Assembly (NCBI GenBank): GCA_021203365.1
Contig: JAJQBI010000084.1
Coordinates: forward strand, 1-64,000
Length of the DNA stretch: 64,000 bases
Direction: 5' to 3'
Origin: Clostridiales bacterium
Lineage (GTDB): Bacteria > Bacillota > Clostridia > Lachnospirales > Lachnospiraceae
The stretch's first letter is position 1. The number at the start of each line of letters is the position of its first letter. The notes beneath the pieces are model-generated. The model was not told the DNA's origin. It saw only the letters and a list, made by a program, of their open reading frames with translations, and did no database searches. The translations under genes were made by a program, and so were the position numbers. Below are positions 24,728 to 33,194 of the stretch, in pieces.

Positions 24728-25639
24728 TCATATTTCCTTCCGGTCATATCCGAAGTTTTTCAGAAGAAAGTCACTGTCCCTCCAGTCCTTTTTCACCTTC
24801 ACCCAAAGCCTCAGATTTACTTTGGCTTCCAGCATCCGCTCCAGCTCATAGCGGGCGTTGGAGCCGATTTTTTTCAGCATGGCTCCCTGTTTGCCGATGA
24901 TGATGCCCTTGTGGGAATCTCTCTCGCAGATAATGGTAGCTTCAATATCATAAAGGGATTTTTTCCCCGGACGGCGCTGCATTTTGTCGATCGCCACCGC
25001 GATGCCATGGGGAACCTCCTCGTCCAGGGCGTGAAGCGCTTTTTCCCGGATCACCTCCGCCGCGATCTGCCGCTGGGGCTGATCGGTAACCGTGTCGCTG
25101 TCGTAAAACTGAGGTCCGTAGGGCAGGTATTTAAAAATACAGGGGATGATATCCCCGGTATTCTGGCCCCGCAGAGCCGAACAGGGAATAATCTCCGCAA
25201 AGTCGCAGATTTTCCGGTACATATCAATGGCGGGCAGGATCTCCTCTTTTTTTACGGTATCGATCTTGTTGATAATCAGAATCACGGGAACCCCCACCTG
25301 CTGCAGCTCCTCTGCGATGTGGCGCTCCCCGGCGCCGATAAAGGTGGAGGGCTCCACCAGCCACAGGATAGCGTCCACATCCTTCAGGGTGCGCTCCGCC
25401 ACGGCCACCATATATTCTCCCAGGCGGTTTTTGGCCTTGTGAATTCCCGGGGTATCCAGAAAGACAATCTGTCCCTCCTCACAGGTGTAGACCGTCTGAA
25501 TCCGGTTTCGAGTGGTCTGGGGCTTTTTGGAGGTGATGGCGATTTTCTGGCCGATCAGATGGTTCATCAGCGTGGATTTTCCCACATTGGGCCGGCCGAT
25601 CAGCGCCACAAACCCGGATTTAAAGCTTTCACTCATCAT
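24728..25639 (-). CDS. era: GTPase Era
   Basis: 303 aa. It has G1 GRPNVGKST, switch region TTRNRIQ, G3 DTPGIH, G4 NKID and SALRG, then a KH domain with ATIICERDSHKGIIIGKQGA. It binds 16S rRNA near its 3' end and helps 30S assembly. ATG 25639 sits six bases after GGGGAGG and inside the 3' end of the protease gene (11-bp overlap), so translation is probably coupled. Confidence 0.97.
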   Translation of the reverse strand: MMSESFKSGFVALIGRPNVGKSTLMNHLIGQKIAITSKKPQTTRNRIQTVYTCEEGQIVFLDTPGIHKAKNRLGEYMVAVAERTLKDVDAILWLVEPSTFIGAGERHIAEELQQVGVPVILIINKIDTVKKEEILPAIDMYRKICDFAEIIPCSALRGQNTGDIIPCIFKYLPYGPQFYDSDTVTDQPQRQIAAEVIREKALHALDEEVPHGIAVAIDKMQRRPGKKSLYDIEATIICERDSHKGIIIGKQGAMLKKIGSNARYELERMLEAKVNLRLWVKVKKDWRDSDFLLKNFGYDRKEI

Positions 25640-28600
25640 CTTTTTCCTCCCCGGTGATCAGCGGTCGGATCTCTCCAAAGACCTCCTCCGCCCTGCGGAT
25701 GGCCGTCTCGCTTCCCACCACGCAGATCTGGGAATCCTCCAGAATGGCGTCCATAAGCGGGGCGAGCGCCCGGATATCCTCCTCCGTGGCCTTAAGAATC
25801 TGGTCTCTTTCTCTCTGGACCATCTCCTCTGTCACATGGGAGAACCAGGCCGCTGTGGAAACGCTTCCCTCCATCTGAGGCGTGCGGGGAACATCCTTTC
25901 CGCTGATGGTCCCGATAATATACTTTGTCATATCCCGCTCGTCCGCCTGGAAATTGCGGATATACTCTGAAACGCCCCCATACATTTCCAGGGTGCGGCG
26001 CAGATGGGGATCCCGGTAGGAAACCAGATAGCTCTCCCCACTCCTCTTAAAGCCGCTCATGCAGCCATAGGCCCCGCCCCGGACCCGAAGATTGATCCAC
26101 AGATAATCGTAGCTCAGAATCACCCGCAGAATATCCAGGGCGCCGGTGTAATCCAGCCCCTTCTTCCGGAAATTTCCGGCCTGGGCCACATACTGCACCT
26201 GGCCTGAGGTGAGAAAGCCTTCGTTTCTTTTCACACAGACGCCGGTCCAGGGGGAATCCGGTGCGGCCGCTAAAGAATCTGCCTTTTTGTCCGCGGCGCA
26301 GGTTTGCTCTGGTCTCTCCCCACTCTCTCCGGGGAAGCCTGCCCTTCCTGCGGTCAGTCCCCCGCGGATCTCCCGGAAGAGCTTCTTCGCCGCCTCCAGG
26401 GATTCCGCCTCTCCGGTGTAGCTGACACAGAGATTTTCCGGGAGAAACAGACGGCCCATCACATGGCAGAGGCCCTCCGCGATCTCCTCCCCTCTCTGGT
26501 CAAATTCCTGCTCCAGTCCTTCAATAAAGTGATAATAACCGATCCCGGCCATCTCATCCTGAAAAGCCGCCATGGGCGAAGCATAGGAAGCGGCCCGAAG
26601 CACCGCCGTGGAATGTCCGGCAGCCACAAGGCTGGCCGAAGCTCTGGACTTCACCTCCGCGATAATCTCATACAGACGCTTCCGGTCCCGAATCTTTGAT
26701 GTCTGAAGGATCTCCAGAATCATTTTTCCCATAAAATCCAGCTTCGGATAGAGGGCTTTTCCCCGGAAGGAGAACATGGCCCGGAAATCCTCGGTGGAGC
26801 GGGCGTCGTCATAGACCGTCACTCCGCAGGTAATTCCCCCGGTCCAGGTATTGATCTCATTAAACAGCTCCCCGTAGGAGTAGTTTTCCGTGTCCACACA
26901 GCCCAGAACCGATTTCAGAAGACCCAGATAATGCACCTCCTCCGGGGTGAAATTTTTTACCTCAAACATCACGTCCGCGTACCCGATTCCGTTGGTGCAC
27001 ACGTCGTGATACAGGAAAAGATTTCCCTCCAGATCCAGGGCCTGATTGGTAAAGCCGTTGATCTCCCTGCGGATGTCCTCTCTTTTCAGCATGGGAATGC
27101 ATTTCAGGTTCTCCGGGTCTTCCCCGGCCTCCTGCCAGGCCGCCAGAGCCTGCGTTTTTTCCACCATGGCTTCCCGCTCCTGCATGGAAAGTCCGGCGCG
27201 GTACGCCTCCAGCTTTTCGGCCAGCGCCTGATCCCTGCGGGCGGCCAGACCCTTTTCCGGAACCAGGGTGACCACAGAGCCGTGCGGATTGTCCAGGAGA
27301 TATTTCTGAATCAGCCCCTCAAAATAGCCCTCCCCGGCAGCCTTTTTCAGCCGGTCAAACACAGGCAGCAGAGAAACCTGGGAAAATGGGTTCTCATCCT
27401 CATAAAGCCAGGTGCCCAGGATATCCAGCCCATACATCAGTCCCTTGGGATAGGAGGAGAAATCCGCCTCCCGATACCGGAATTCGTAATAATTGATTCC
27501 TGCCAGGATCGCCTTTTCATCGATTCCGTTTTTCACAATCCCCTTCAGGGTATCCAGAATCACAGACAGGAAGGCCTCCTTCCGGTTCGGATCCGAACCC
27601 TTGGCCACCACCGTAAAATAGGGCTGGAGAATCCCGTCCTCAAAGGATCCGTAAATATCCTTCCCGATTCCCGCGTCCAGAAGAGCCTTTTTCAGGGGCG
27701 CCCCCGGGGCACTGAGCAGGGCGTAGTCCAGAATCTCAAAGGCCAGGGAAACCATGGTATCCGTGGTCTCCCCCACAACCATATTGTAGGAGAGATAGGT
27801 GTTGTTCTCCTCGCTGTCGTTTTCCGCGATGGGATAGGGCATGGTCAGATCCCTGCACCGGTCAAAGGCCGGCTGACGGCGGATCTGAGAATCCACCTCC
27901 AGGGCCTCAAATCCGGAGAGATAATGACGGTCAATAAAATCCAGCTTTTCCTCCATGTCCATGTTTCCATAGAGATAAATAAAGCTGTTGGACGGATGAT
28001 AATATTTCCGGTGAAAATCCAGGAAATCCTCATAGGTCAGATCCGGAATACAGTCCGGATCCCCGCCGGATTCCACCCCATAGGCTGTGTCCGGGAAGAG
28101 AGAATTCATGATCATCCTCTCCAGCACCTCGTCCGGGGAGGAAAAAGCTCCCTTCATCTCATTGTATACCACGCCGTTGTAGGTCAGCGGTCCCTCCGGC
28201 GCCTCCAGGTGATAATTCCAGCCCTCCTGGCGGAAAATTTCTTCCTTCTGATAAATATTCGGGTAAAATACAGCGTCCAGATACACGTGCATCAGATTCT
28301 GAAAATCCTGATCGTTGCAGCTGGCCACCGGATAGCAGGTTTTGTCCGGATAGGTCATGGCGTTCAGAAAAGTGTTCAGAGACCCCTTCGCCAGCTCCAC
28401 AAAAGGATCCTTCAGGGGAAATTCCCGTGATCCGCACAGCACGCTGTGCTCCAGAATGTGGGGCACCCCGGTGCTGTCCCCGGGCGGCGTGCGAAAGGCA
28501 ATGCTGAATACCTTGTTTTCGTCCTCGTTCTCAATGAGCATAACTCTGGCACCGGTTTTTCTGTGGCGCAGAACCGTGCCCCTGGAATGAATATCGGGGA

Positions 28601-28649
28601 GCTCCTCCTCCCCTACGGTCTCATATGCTTGAAATCTGTTTTCTGCCAT
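25629..28649 (-). CDS. M16C insulinase-family metalloprotease (presequence protease-like)
   Basis: 1006 aa. The inverted zinc motif HILEH lies at about residues 64-68 and the distal glutamate in VVYNEMKGAFSSP. GSREFPLKDPFVELAKGS and NAMTYPDKTCYPVAS are hallmarks of the M16C group with yeast and plant presequence proteases. The four-domain clamshell length is as expected. These enzymes degrade unfolded peptides of about 10-65 residues in a closed chamber. There is no signal peptide, so it should act in the cytosol. It ends inside era. Confidence 0.93.
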   Translation of the reverse strand: MAENRFQAYETVGEEELPDIHSRGTVLRHRKTGARVMLIENEDENKVFSIAFRTPPGDSTGVPHILEHSVLCGSREFPLKDPFVELAKGSLNTFLNAMTYPDKTCYPVASCNDQDFQNLMHVYLDAVFYPNIYQKEEIFRQEGWNYHLEAPEGPLTYNGVVYNEMKGAFSSPDEVLERMIMNSLFPDTAYGVESGGDPDCIPDLTYEDFLDFHRKYYHPSNSFIYLYGNMDMEEKLDFIDRHYLSGFEALEVDSQIRRQPAFDRCRDLTMPYPIAENDSEENNTYLSYNMVVGETTDTMVSLAFEILDYALLSAPGAPLKKALLDAGIGKDIYGSFEDGILQPYFTVVAKGSDPNRKEAFLSVILDTLKGIVKNGIDEKAILAGINYYEFRYREADFSSYPKGLMYGLDILGTWLYEDENPFSQVSLLPVFDRLKKAAGEGYFEGLIQKYLLDNPHGSVVTLVPEKGLAARRDQALAEKLEAYRAGLSMQEREAMVEKTQALAAWQEAGEDPENLKCIPMLKREDIRREINGFTNQALDLEGNLFLYHDVCTNGIGYADVMFEVKNFTPEEVHYLGLLKSVLGCVDTENYSYGELFNEINTWTGGITCGVTVYDDARSTEDFRAMFSFRGKALYPKLDFMGKMILEILQTSKIRDRKRLYEIIAEVKSRASASLVAAGHSTAVLRAASYASPMAAFQDEMAGIGYYHFIEGLEQEFDQRGEEIAEGLCHVMGRLFLPENLCVSYTGEAESLEAAKKLFREIRGGLTAGRAGFPGESGERPEQTCAADKKADSLAAAPDSPWTGVCVKRNEGFLTSGQVQYVAQAGNFRKKGLDYTGALDILRVILSYDYLWINLRVRGGAYGCMSGFKRSGESYLVSYRDPHLRRTLEMYGGVSEYIRNFQADERDMTKYIIGTISGKDVPRTPQMEGSVSTAAWFSHVTEEMVQRERDQILKATEEDIRALAPLMDAILEDSQICVVGSETAIRRAEEVFGEIRPLITGEEKDDE

Positions 28650-28675
28650 AGTTCCTCCCTGTATTTATTCTTCTC

Positions 28676-29263
28676 TCATTCAAACCGCCCCGCGTCTTCC
28701 GGGTAGTAAAGCTTCAGCATTTCCCGGGCGGCCCTGGTGATGATCCCCAGCTCCTCCTCCATGTGAATGGAGGCCGGCAGGGCAATGGCCGTCTCATAGA
28801 TGTCTCTCTGAAGCTTGTCCTTCGAATTTTCCTTATTCATGCGCATCACGCCAAACAGTGTGGAATTGTAGGACCGGTCCTCCTGGCACAGCTGAATATA
28901 GGTGCCCACCATATGGCAGCATTCCCGGTAGAGAAGCTGCGCGTGAAGATCGCTTTCGCTGCTCATCTCCTGAAATTTCAGTTTCTTCAGATGCTTTCTT
29001 ACTTCCTTCTGTACGCCTCTGGATCCAAAGATCCTGGGACCGGAGCTGCGGTTAAACTCCAGAGTCATCCAGAGAGCGAGAAAACCGTCCGCCCGTCCGC
29101 CCTCCGCGGCGCTGGAAGCTTCCGCGTAGCGAATCTCCCAGATCTGCTTCCGGATGGCGTTTTCCTCCGGCTCCTCCCCCTCCGCCATGGATTTTTCCAG
29201 CAGCTCTTTCCTCTTCATGGGGTTATATTCCCTATAGTATTCCGCGATCGCAGGTGTGTCCAT
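28676..29263 (-). CDS. Hypothetical protein, helical, 195 aa
   Basis: ATG 29263 is preferred (AGAGGAA in front, MDTPAIAEYYREYNPMKRKE). The longer frame from 29338 would begin with Lys/Arg-rich sequence overlapping the next gene. The protein is charged and helical, with no catalytic motif that I recognise and no membrane segment. It ends MLKLYYPEDAGRFE. Its neighbours are a DUF5662 gene and the M16C protease in one run of minus-strand genes. Similar proteins appear to be confined to Lachnospiraceae-like genomes (impression, not checked). Confidence 0.7.
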   Translation of the reverse strand: MDTPAIAEYYREYNPMKRKELLEKSMAEGEEPEENAIRKQIWEIRYAEASSAAEGGRADGFLALWMTLEFNRSSGPRIFGSRGVQKEVRKHLKKLKFQEMSSESDLHAQLLYRECCHMVGTYIQLCQEDRSYNSTLFGVMRMNKENSKDKLQRDIYETAIALPASIHMEEELGIITRAAREMLKLYYPEDAGRFE

Positions 29264-29294
29264 ATTTCCTCTCTTTCCGGCAGCGCAAAGCCCG

Positions 29295-29852
29295 TTACCT
29301 TTTCTTCTTTTTTGCCGGATCCTTCGCCAGATACACACAGCGGATATAGCGGAGAGTTTTTTCTTCTCCCCGCGCCTGCAGCATCCGCAGAAGGCCTTCC
29401 AGCTCCTTCTTCGTCTGTGGATGGATAAACCAGAGTTTCTCCTTTGACTTCAAAAAATATTCCAGGGGCTGCCCGTCGTCGTAGGCGTCCCCCAGATAGG
29501 TCCTGGAGGCGCTGATCCGGTCCATGACCATCTCCGCCACATAGCGGCGGGGCATCTGCGCTCCCATAATCACATGCTCCCCGTCCAGGGAATAGTCTAC
29601 CCAGTGCTCAAAATGATGCCGGTTGCGGCCCTTATGGTGCAGCCAGGCCAGAGAAACGCCTGTGGCCTCCCTCTCCGCATTGTTGGGGCTTCGGTCCCCC
29701 TGATAGTATCTGCAGCCCACAAGAAATTCCGTGGGAGAATATTTGGACAGGTCATGGAGCAGCCCCTGCTTATACAGCCCTATCCGGAAGCAGTATTTCA
29801 TCACCATCCATTTGTGTTTCGTGATCGTCCTGAAGTGTCGCCACGGATGCAT
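29295..29852 (-). CDS. DUF5662 family protein
   Basis: 185 aa from ATG 29852, which follows AGGAGGAGG. It is full of conserved histidines and aromatics: TITKHKWMVMKYCFRIGLYK, QGLLHDLSKYSPTEF, NNAEREATGVSLAWLHHKGR and NRHHFEHWVDY. The HD/HH pattern resembles metal-dependent phosphohydrolases, but no activity is known. The first 28 codons overlap the end of the GH13-like gene in another frame (83 bp), a long overlap suggesting tight coupling. Confidence 0.85.
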   Translation of the reverse strand: MHPWRHFRTITKHKWMVMKYCFRIGLYKQGLLHDLSKYSPTEFLVGCRYYQGDRSPNNAEREATGVSLAWLHHKGRNRHHFEHWVDYSLDGEHVIMGAQMPRRYVAEMVMDRISASRTYLGDAYDDGQPLEYFLKSKEKLWFIHPQTKKELEGLLRMLQARGEEKTLRYIRCVYLAKDPAKKKKR

Positions 29853-31713
29853 CCTTTTCCTCCTCCTGTACTCCAATCAGCACCAGAATCGTCCGGGGAC
29901 CCGCCTGGACAGACCTTTTAAAGGTCTCTTCCTTTTCCAGGTAAAAGCCTCCGTCCTCCCCGGTGTCCGCAATTTTCTTCCAGCAATGCCCCGCCGGCAG
30001 ATTGGGAAGGGCAAGGCTGCGGTTTTCCCAGTGGAAATTATATCCCACATAGATCATGTCGTCCGGGGTTTTGTCCTCTTTCTCAGCATAGGCGCCGCAG
30101 TACATAACACCAAACAGACGGCAGGTATTTTCGCTGTTCAGATACCAGGCCCGTTCCCCGTGGAAGGAAATATCCGGAAAGCCCGCAGCCTTAAAATCCG
30201 CCCCCTGCAGCTCCCCGGTCATGTGAAGAATGGGGTGCGCCCTGCGGAAGGCAATGGCGTCCTTTACAAAGTCATAAACCTCCCGGTTCCGTTTCAGTCC
30301 TCTCCAGTCGATCCATCCTGTGGGGTTGTCCTGACACCAGGCGTTGTTATTTCCCTCCTGGGAGTTGAGAAACTCATCCCCGCCGTAAAGCATGGGGACT
30401 CCCTGGCTTAAAAGCATCATAAGAAAAGCGTTTTTTACCTGGCGGCGGCGCATCCGGGTGACCAGCTTTTTCCGGCTGGGGCCCTCCACTCCGCAGTTCC
30501 AGGAGTAATTGAAATTGTTTCCGTCCCGGTTATCCTCTCCGTTGGCCTCGTTGTGTTTATAGTTATAGCTCACCAGATCGTTCATGGTAAAACCGTCCTG
30601 GTAAACCATATAGTTGATCACCCCGCTGGAGTCGCCGTTGTGGCGGACGTGGTACGCCGCGCTCTCCACCATTCCCTCGTCGCTTTTCAGGAAGCGGCGC
30701 ATATCCCGGTAAAAATCCGGGCTGCAGACGGCTGTCCGGCGTTTTTTCTCCCCCCGGTTCGCGGCGAAGCGCGCTCCGTCATAGCCCTGGAAAATCATTT
30801 TGCAGTCAGAGAGAATGCCGTCCCTGGAAAGGAGATCCAGAAGGCTGCCGCTGCCCAGAACGTGAAACCCGTCCACATGAAAGGTAAGTCTCCAGAACTG
30901 AAGAACCCGCAGAGCCAGAAGCGAACTGACCTCCTCCGGGAAGTAAAACTCCAGAATGCATTCCATCCCCGCCTCATGAAGGGCCTTCACCAGGGCGCAG
31001 AATTCTGCCTCCGGCTGTGCCTTCGCGCTGTAGGAGCGCTTGGGTGCGAAATAATATCCGGGTATGTAGCCCCAGTAGTTCACCCGGTCTGTGTTTACCA
31101 CCTGGGTTACCTGACCGCTGCTCTCCCCTTTGGAAGGGACCTCCGGGAACTCATATACCGGCATAAGCTCCAGAGCGTTGACTCCCAGATCCTTCCAGTA
31201 GGGGATCCTCTCCGTAAGCCCCGCAAAGGTGCCCCGGTTTTTTCCTCCGTTTTTCAAAAGCATGGTGTAGCCCCGCACATGGAGCTTATAAAGAATCATG
31301 TCCGCGAAATCCAGATCCGGGGCCTTCTCCTCCCCCCAGTCAAAGGGCACCTCCGGGAAAAAACCGCTGCGGATTTTGTGTTCATCCTCGTCGGGAGGCG
31401 CCCCGAACCGGTTTCTTCCAAGAATGACCGGCGCGGCAGGATCCGGGCAGACTGTACCGTTGATCCGATAGTTGTATTCCCAGCCTTCCGGCGAAAAGTC
31501 CGGAAAATACATGGCATGTACCCGGCCGGCCCGGGCTTCCTGTGAAAAGGGAATCTCCCGCACAGGCTTTTTTCCGTTTTTCCGATAAAGAAGAAGGGAA
31601 ACCTCCGCGTCCTCCGGCGCCTCCACCGCGAAATTATATCCCCCCTCCATCTTGACAGCCCCCAGCATAAAGGGGCATCCTTTCGCGGCTTCTTCTTTTT
31701 TTCTTCCGCCCAT
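29770..31713 (-). CDS. GH13 isoamylase/pullulanase-like protein lacking catalytic residues
   Basis: 647 aa. The fold is clear: an N-terminal CBM48-like region (YNFAVEAPEDAEVSLLLYRK), LHVRGYTM, YWKDLGVNALELMPVYEF, DGFTMNDLVSYNYKHNEANG, SWNCGVEGP and SQGVPMLYGGDEF, as in glycogen debranching enzymes. The four GH13 active-site regions are altered. Region I reads CILEFYF (normally a DVVYNH type), region II HVDGFHVLG (normally GFRFDxA, nucleophile Asp replaced), region III IFQGYDG (normally AEPWDG, acid Glu lost), and region IV YQDGFT (normally AHDGFT). It should not hydrolyse glucan but may still bind it. It is the first gene of the run leading to recO. Confidence 0.88.
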   Translation of the reverse strand: MGGRKKEEAAKGCPFMLGAVKMEGGYNFAVEAPEDAEVSLLLYRKNGKKPVREIPFSQEARAGRVHAMYFPDFSPEGWEYNYRINGTVCPDPAAPVILGRNRFGAPPDEDEHKIRSGFFPEVPFDWGEEKAPDLDFADMILYKLHVRGYTMLLKNGGKNRGTFAGLTERIPYWKDLGVNALELMPVYEFPEVPSKGESSGQVTQVVNTDRVNYWGYIPGYYFAPKRSYSAKAQPEAEFCALVKALHEAGMECILEFYFPEEVSSLLALRVLQFWRLTFHVDGFHVLGSGSLLDLLSRDGILSDCKMIFQGYDGARFAANRGEKKRRTAVCSPDFYRDMRRFLKSDEGMVESAAYHVRHNGDSSGVINYMVYQDGFTMNDLVSYNYKHNEANGEDNRDGNNFNYSWNCGVEGPSRKKLVTRMRRRQVKNAFLMMLLSQGVPMLYGGDEFLNSQEGNNNAWCQDNPTGWIDWRGLKRNREVYDFVKDAIAFRRAHPILHMTGELQGADFKAAGFPDISFHGERAWYLNSENTCRLFGVMYCGAYAEKEDKTPDDMIYVGYNFHWENRSLALPNLPAGHCWKKIADTGEDGGFYLEKEETFKRSVQAGPRTILVLIGVQEEEKDASVATLQDDHETQMDGDEILLPDRAV

Positions 31714-31750
31714 CCTCTGTACCCTCCTTTTTATTTTCTCCTGTATAGAA

Positions 31751-31809
31751 CCCCGGCCTCATAAATGCCCGTGCAGGCATCCTGCATTTACGGCCTTCCG
31801 TCCCCCTGT
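31751..31809 (-). repeat. Structured leader motif, family 1, copy before the GH13-like gene
   Basis: A divergent copy of the 60-nt motif at 32600-32659. On minus it carries AAGGCCGTAAATGCAGGATG, then CCTGCACGGGCATTTATGAG. It lies one base after the exoA stop and 38 bp ahead of ATG 31713. The hairpin pairs AAATGC with GCATTT around TGC/GCA. Confidence 0.6.
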
Positions 31810-31810
31810 A

Positions 31811-32563
31811 CTATCGTATGTCCAGTTCAACCGGGCAGTGATCCGAGCCCAGAATCTCTGTGTGTATCTTCGCGTCCGCAAGCCTCTCCTCCAGAGAAGC
31901 AGAGACAATAAAATAGTCGATCCGCCACCCCGCGTTCTTTTCCCTGGCCTTAAACCGGTAGGACCACCAGGAATAAATCCCCTCCTGATCCGGGTAAAAA
32001 TACCGGAAGGTATCAATAAATCCGGCTTCCAGCATTCTGGAAAAGCAGGCGCGCTCTTCGTCTGTAAAACCGGCATTTTTGTGATTGGTGCGGGGGTTCT
32101 TCAGGTCGATCTCCTGATGGGCCACGTTCATGTCGCCGCAGCAAATCACCGGTTTCTTCTCCTGAAGCTTTTGCAGATGGGAAAGAAAGGCGCTCTCCCA
32201 TTCCATGCGGTAAGACAGCCTCCTCAGGTCATTCTGGGAGTTCGGCGTGTAGACCGTTACCTGATAAAAATCCGGAAATTCCAGTGTGATGACCCGGCCC
32301 TCCTGGTCGTGCTCCGAAATGCCCAGGCCCATGGACACGGAAAGAGGCTCCCGCCTTGTAAATACCGCCGTGCCGGAATAGCCCTTTCTCTGGGCGTAAT
32401 TCCAGTACTGATGATACCCGGGGAGCTCCAGCACAGCCTGCCCCTCCTGGCATTTGGTCTCCTGAATGCAGAACAGATCTGCGTCCAGTTTTTCAAAGGT
32501 TTCCTGGAAGCCTTTGCCAAGGCAGGCACGGATTCCGTTTACATTCCATGAGATCAGCTTCAT
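31811..32563 (-). CDS. exoA: Exodeoxyribonuclease III
   Basis: 250 aa from ATG 32563 (MKLISWNVNGIRACLGKGF), chosen over an upstream frame start that runs through a hairpin motif. Catalytic segments of the ExoIII/APE1 family are all present: WNVNGIRA, QETK (metal Glu), VYTPNSQNDLRRL, CGDMNVAH, WRIDYFIVS and GSDHCPVELDI (catalytic His at the end). It cleaves at abasic sites and degrades 3' ends in base-excision repair. It has its own promoter and a structured leader. Confidence 0.97.
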   Translation of the reverse strand: MKLISWNVNGIRACLGKGFQETFEKLDADLFCIQETKCQEGQAVLELPGYHQYWNYAQRKGYSGTAVFTRREPLSVSMGLGISEHDQEGRVITLEFPDFYQVTVYTPNSQNDLRRLSYRMEWESAFLSHLQKLQEKKPVICCGDMNVAHQEIDLKNPRTNHKNAGFTDEERACFSRMLEAGFIDTFRYFYPDQEGIYSWWSYRFKAREKNAGWRIDYFIVSASLEERLADAKIHTEILGSDHCPVELDIR

Positions 32564-32599
32564 CTTTTCGTTCCTTTCATCCTGAATCCTCTTGTCCTC

Positions 32600-32659
32600 G
32601 GGATCCAATCTCCTGAATGCCAGTGCAGGCACCTGCATTCAGGACCTTTGCTCCCTTGT
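32600..32659 (-). repeat. Structured leader motif, family 1, exoA copy
   Basis: 60 nt that matches 56477-56536 (parC leader) at 51 of 60 positions. It begins at the expected transcription start. The stem CTGAATGC/GCATTCAG encloses GTG-CCTG-CAC, with an outer GGGA/TCCC pair. Between the two copies a C-G pair is replaced by A-T in the long stem, and another G-C by A-T in the inner stem. Confidence 0.7.
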
Positions 32660-32687
32660 ATCATAACATATTTTCCTGATAAGTCAA
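32660..32687 (-). promoter_or_regulatory. exoA promoter
   Basis: Minus TTGACT (32682-32687), 16-bp spacer, TATGAT (32660-32665). It places the transcription start at the first bases of the structured leader. Confidence 0.7.
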
Positions 32688-32734
32688 AATTTTTTCGGGA
32701 AATTTCTGTTTTTTCAGTTTTTTCATCCCGGCGA

Positions 32735-32763
32735 TTGCCATTCCCCGCCGCTTCTGTTATAAT
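32735..32763 (+). promoter_or_regulatory. Promoter of the DUF1292 gene
   Basis: TTGCCA (32735-32740), 17-bp spacer, TATAAT (32758-32763), 65 bp before the start codon and divergent from exoA. Confidence 0.75.
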
Positions 32764-32827
32764 TTCCTGTAGCGTTCGTTTCCCTTGGAACGACACAGCA
32801 AAAATCAAACAATCAGGAGGTTTATCT

Positions 32828-33193
32828 ATGCGTGAAGAATATCCAGACGCCGGCTGCTCGCCCAGTGACTGCGCTTCCTGCCAGGCCGGATGTGAAAAAA
32901 ATACGGAACACCACACTCTCACCCTGACCCTGGAGGACGACACAGAGGTGGAATGCGCGATTCTGACCGTTTTTCCCGCGGGGACCAGAGAATACATCGC
33001 TCTTCTGCCCCTGGATGAGAACGGACAGAACCACACCGGGGAGGTTTATCTCTATGCCTTTTCCCGCACTCCGTCCGGCGACCCCATGCTGGAAAACATT
33101 GAGGACGACGAAGAGTACGCCCTGGCCGGACAGGAATTCCACAAAGTTCTGGAAAAAGCCCGGGAGGACGAGGAGGCGGGGGTTCCGCTGTAA
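32828..33193 (+). CDS. DUF1292 domain protein with N-terminal cysteine cluster
   Basis: 121 aa from ATG 32828 behind AGGAGG. The DUF1292 core (HTLTLTLEDDTEVECAILTV, EYIALLPLDENG, VYLYAF) is a small acidic beta domain common in Firmicutes, of unknown function. An N-terminal DAGCSPSDCASCQAGCEKN with four cysteines could hold a metal, which most members lack. It is one of only three plus-strand genes here, and its stop codon is one base from that of dut, so transcripts converge. Confidence 0.88.
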   Translation: MREEYPDAGCSPSDCASCQAGCEKNTEHHTLTLTLEDDTEVECAILTVFPAGTREYIALLPLDENGQNHTGEVYLYAFSRTPSGDPMLENIEDDEEYALAGQEFHKVLEKAREDEEAGVPL

Positions 33194-33194
33194 T

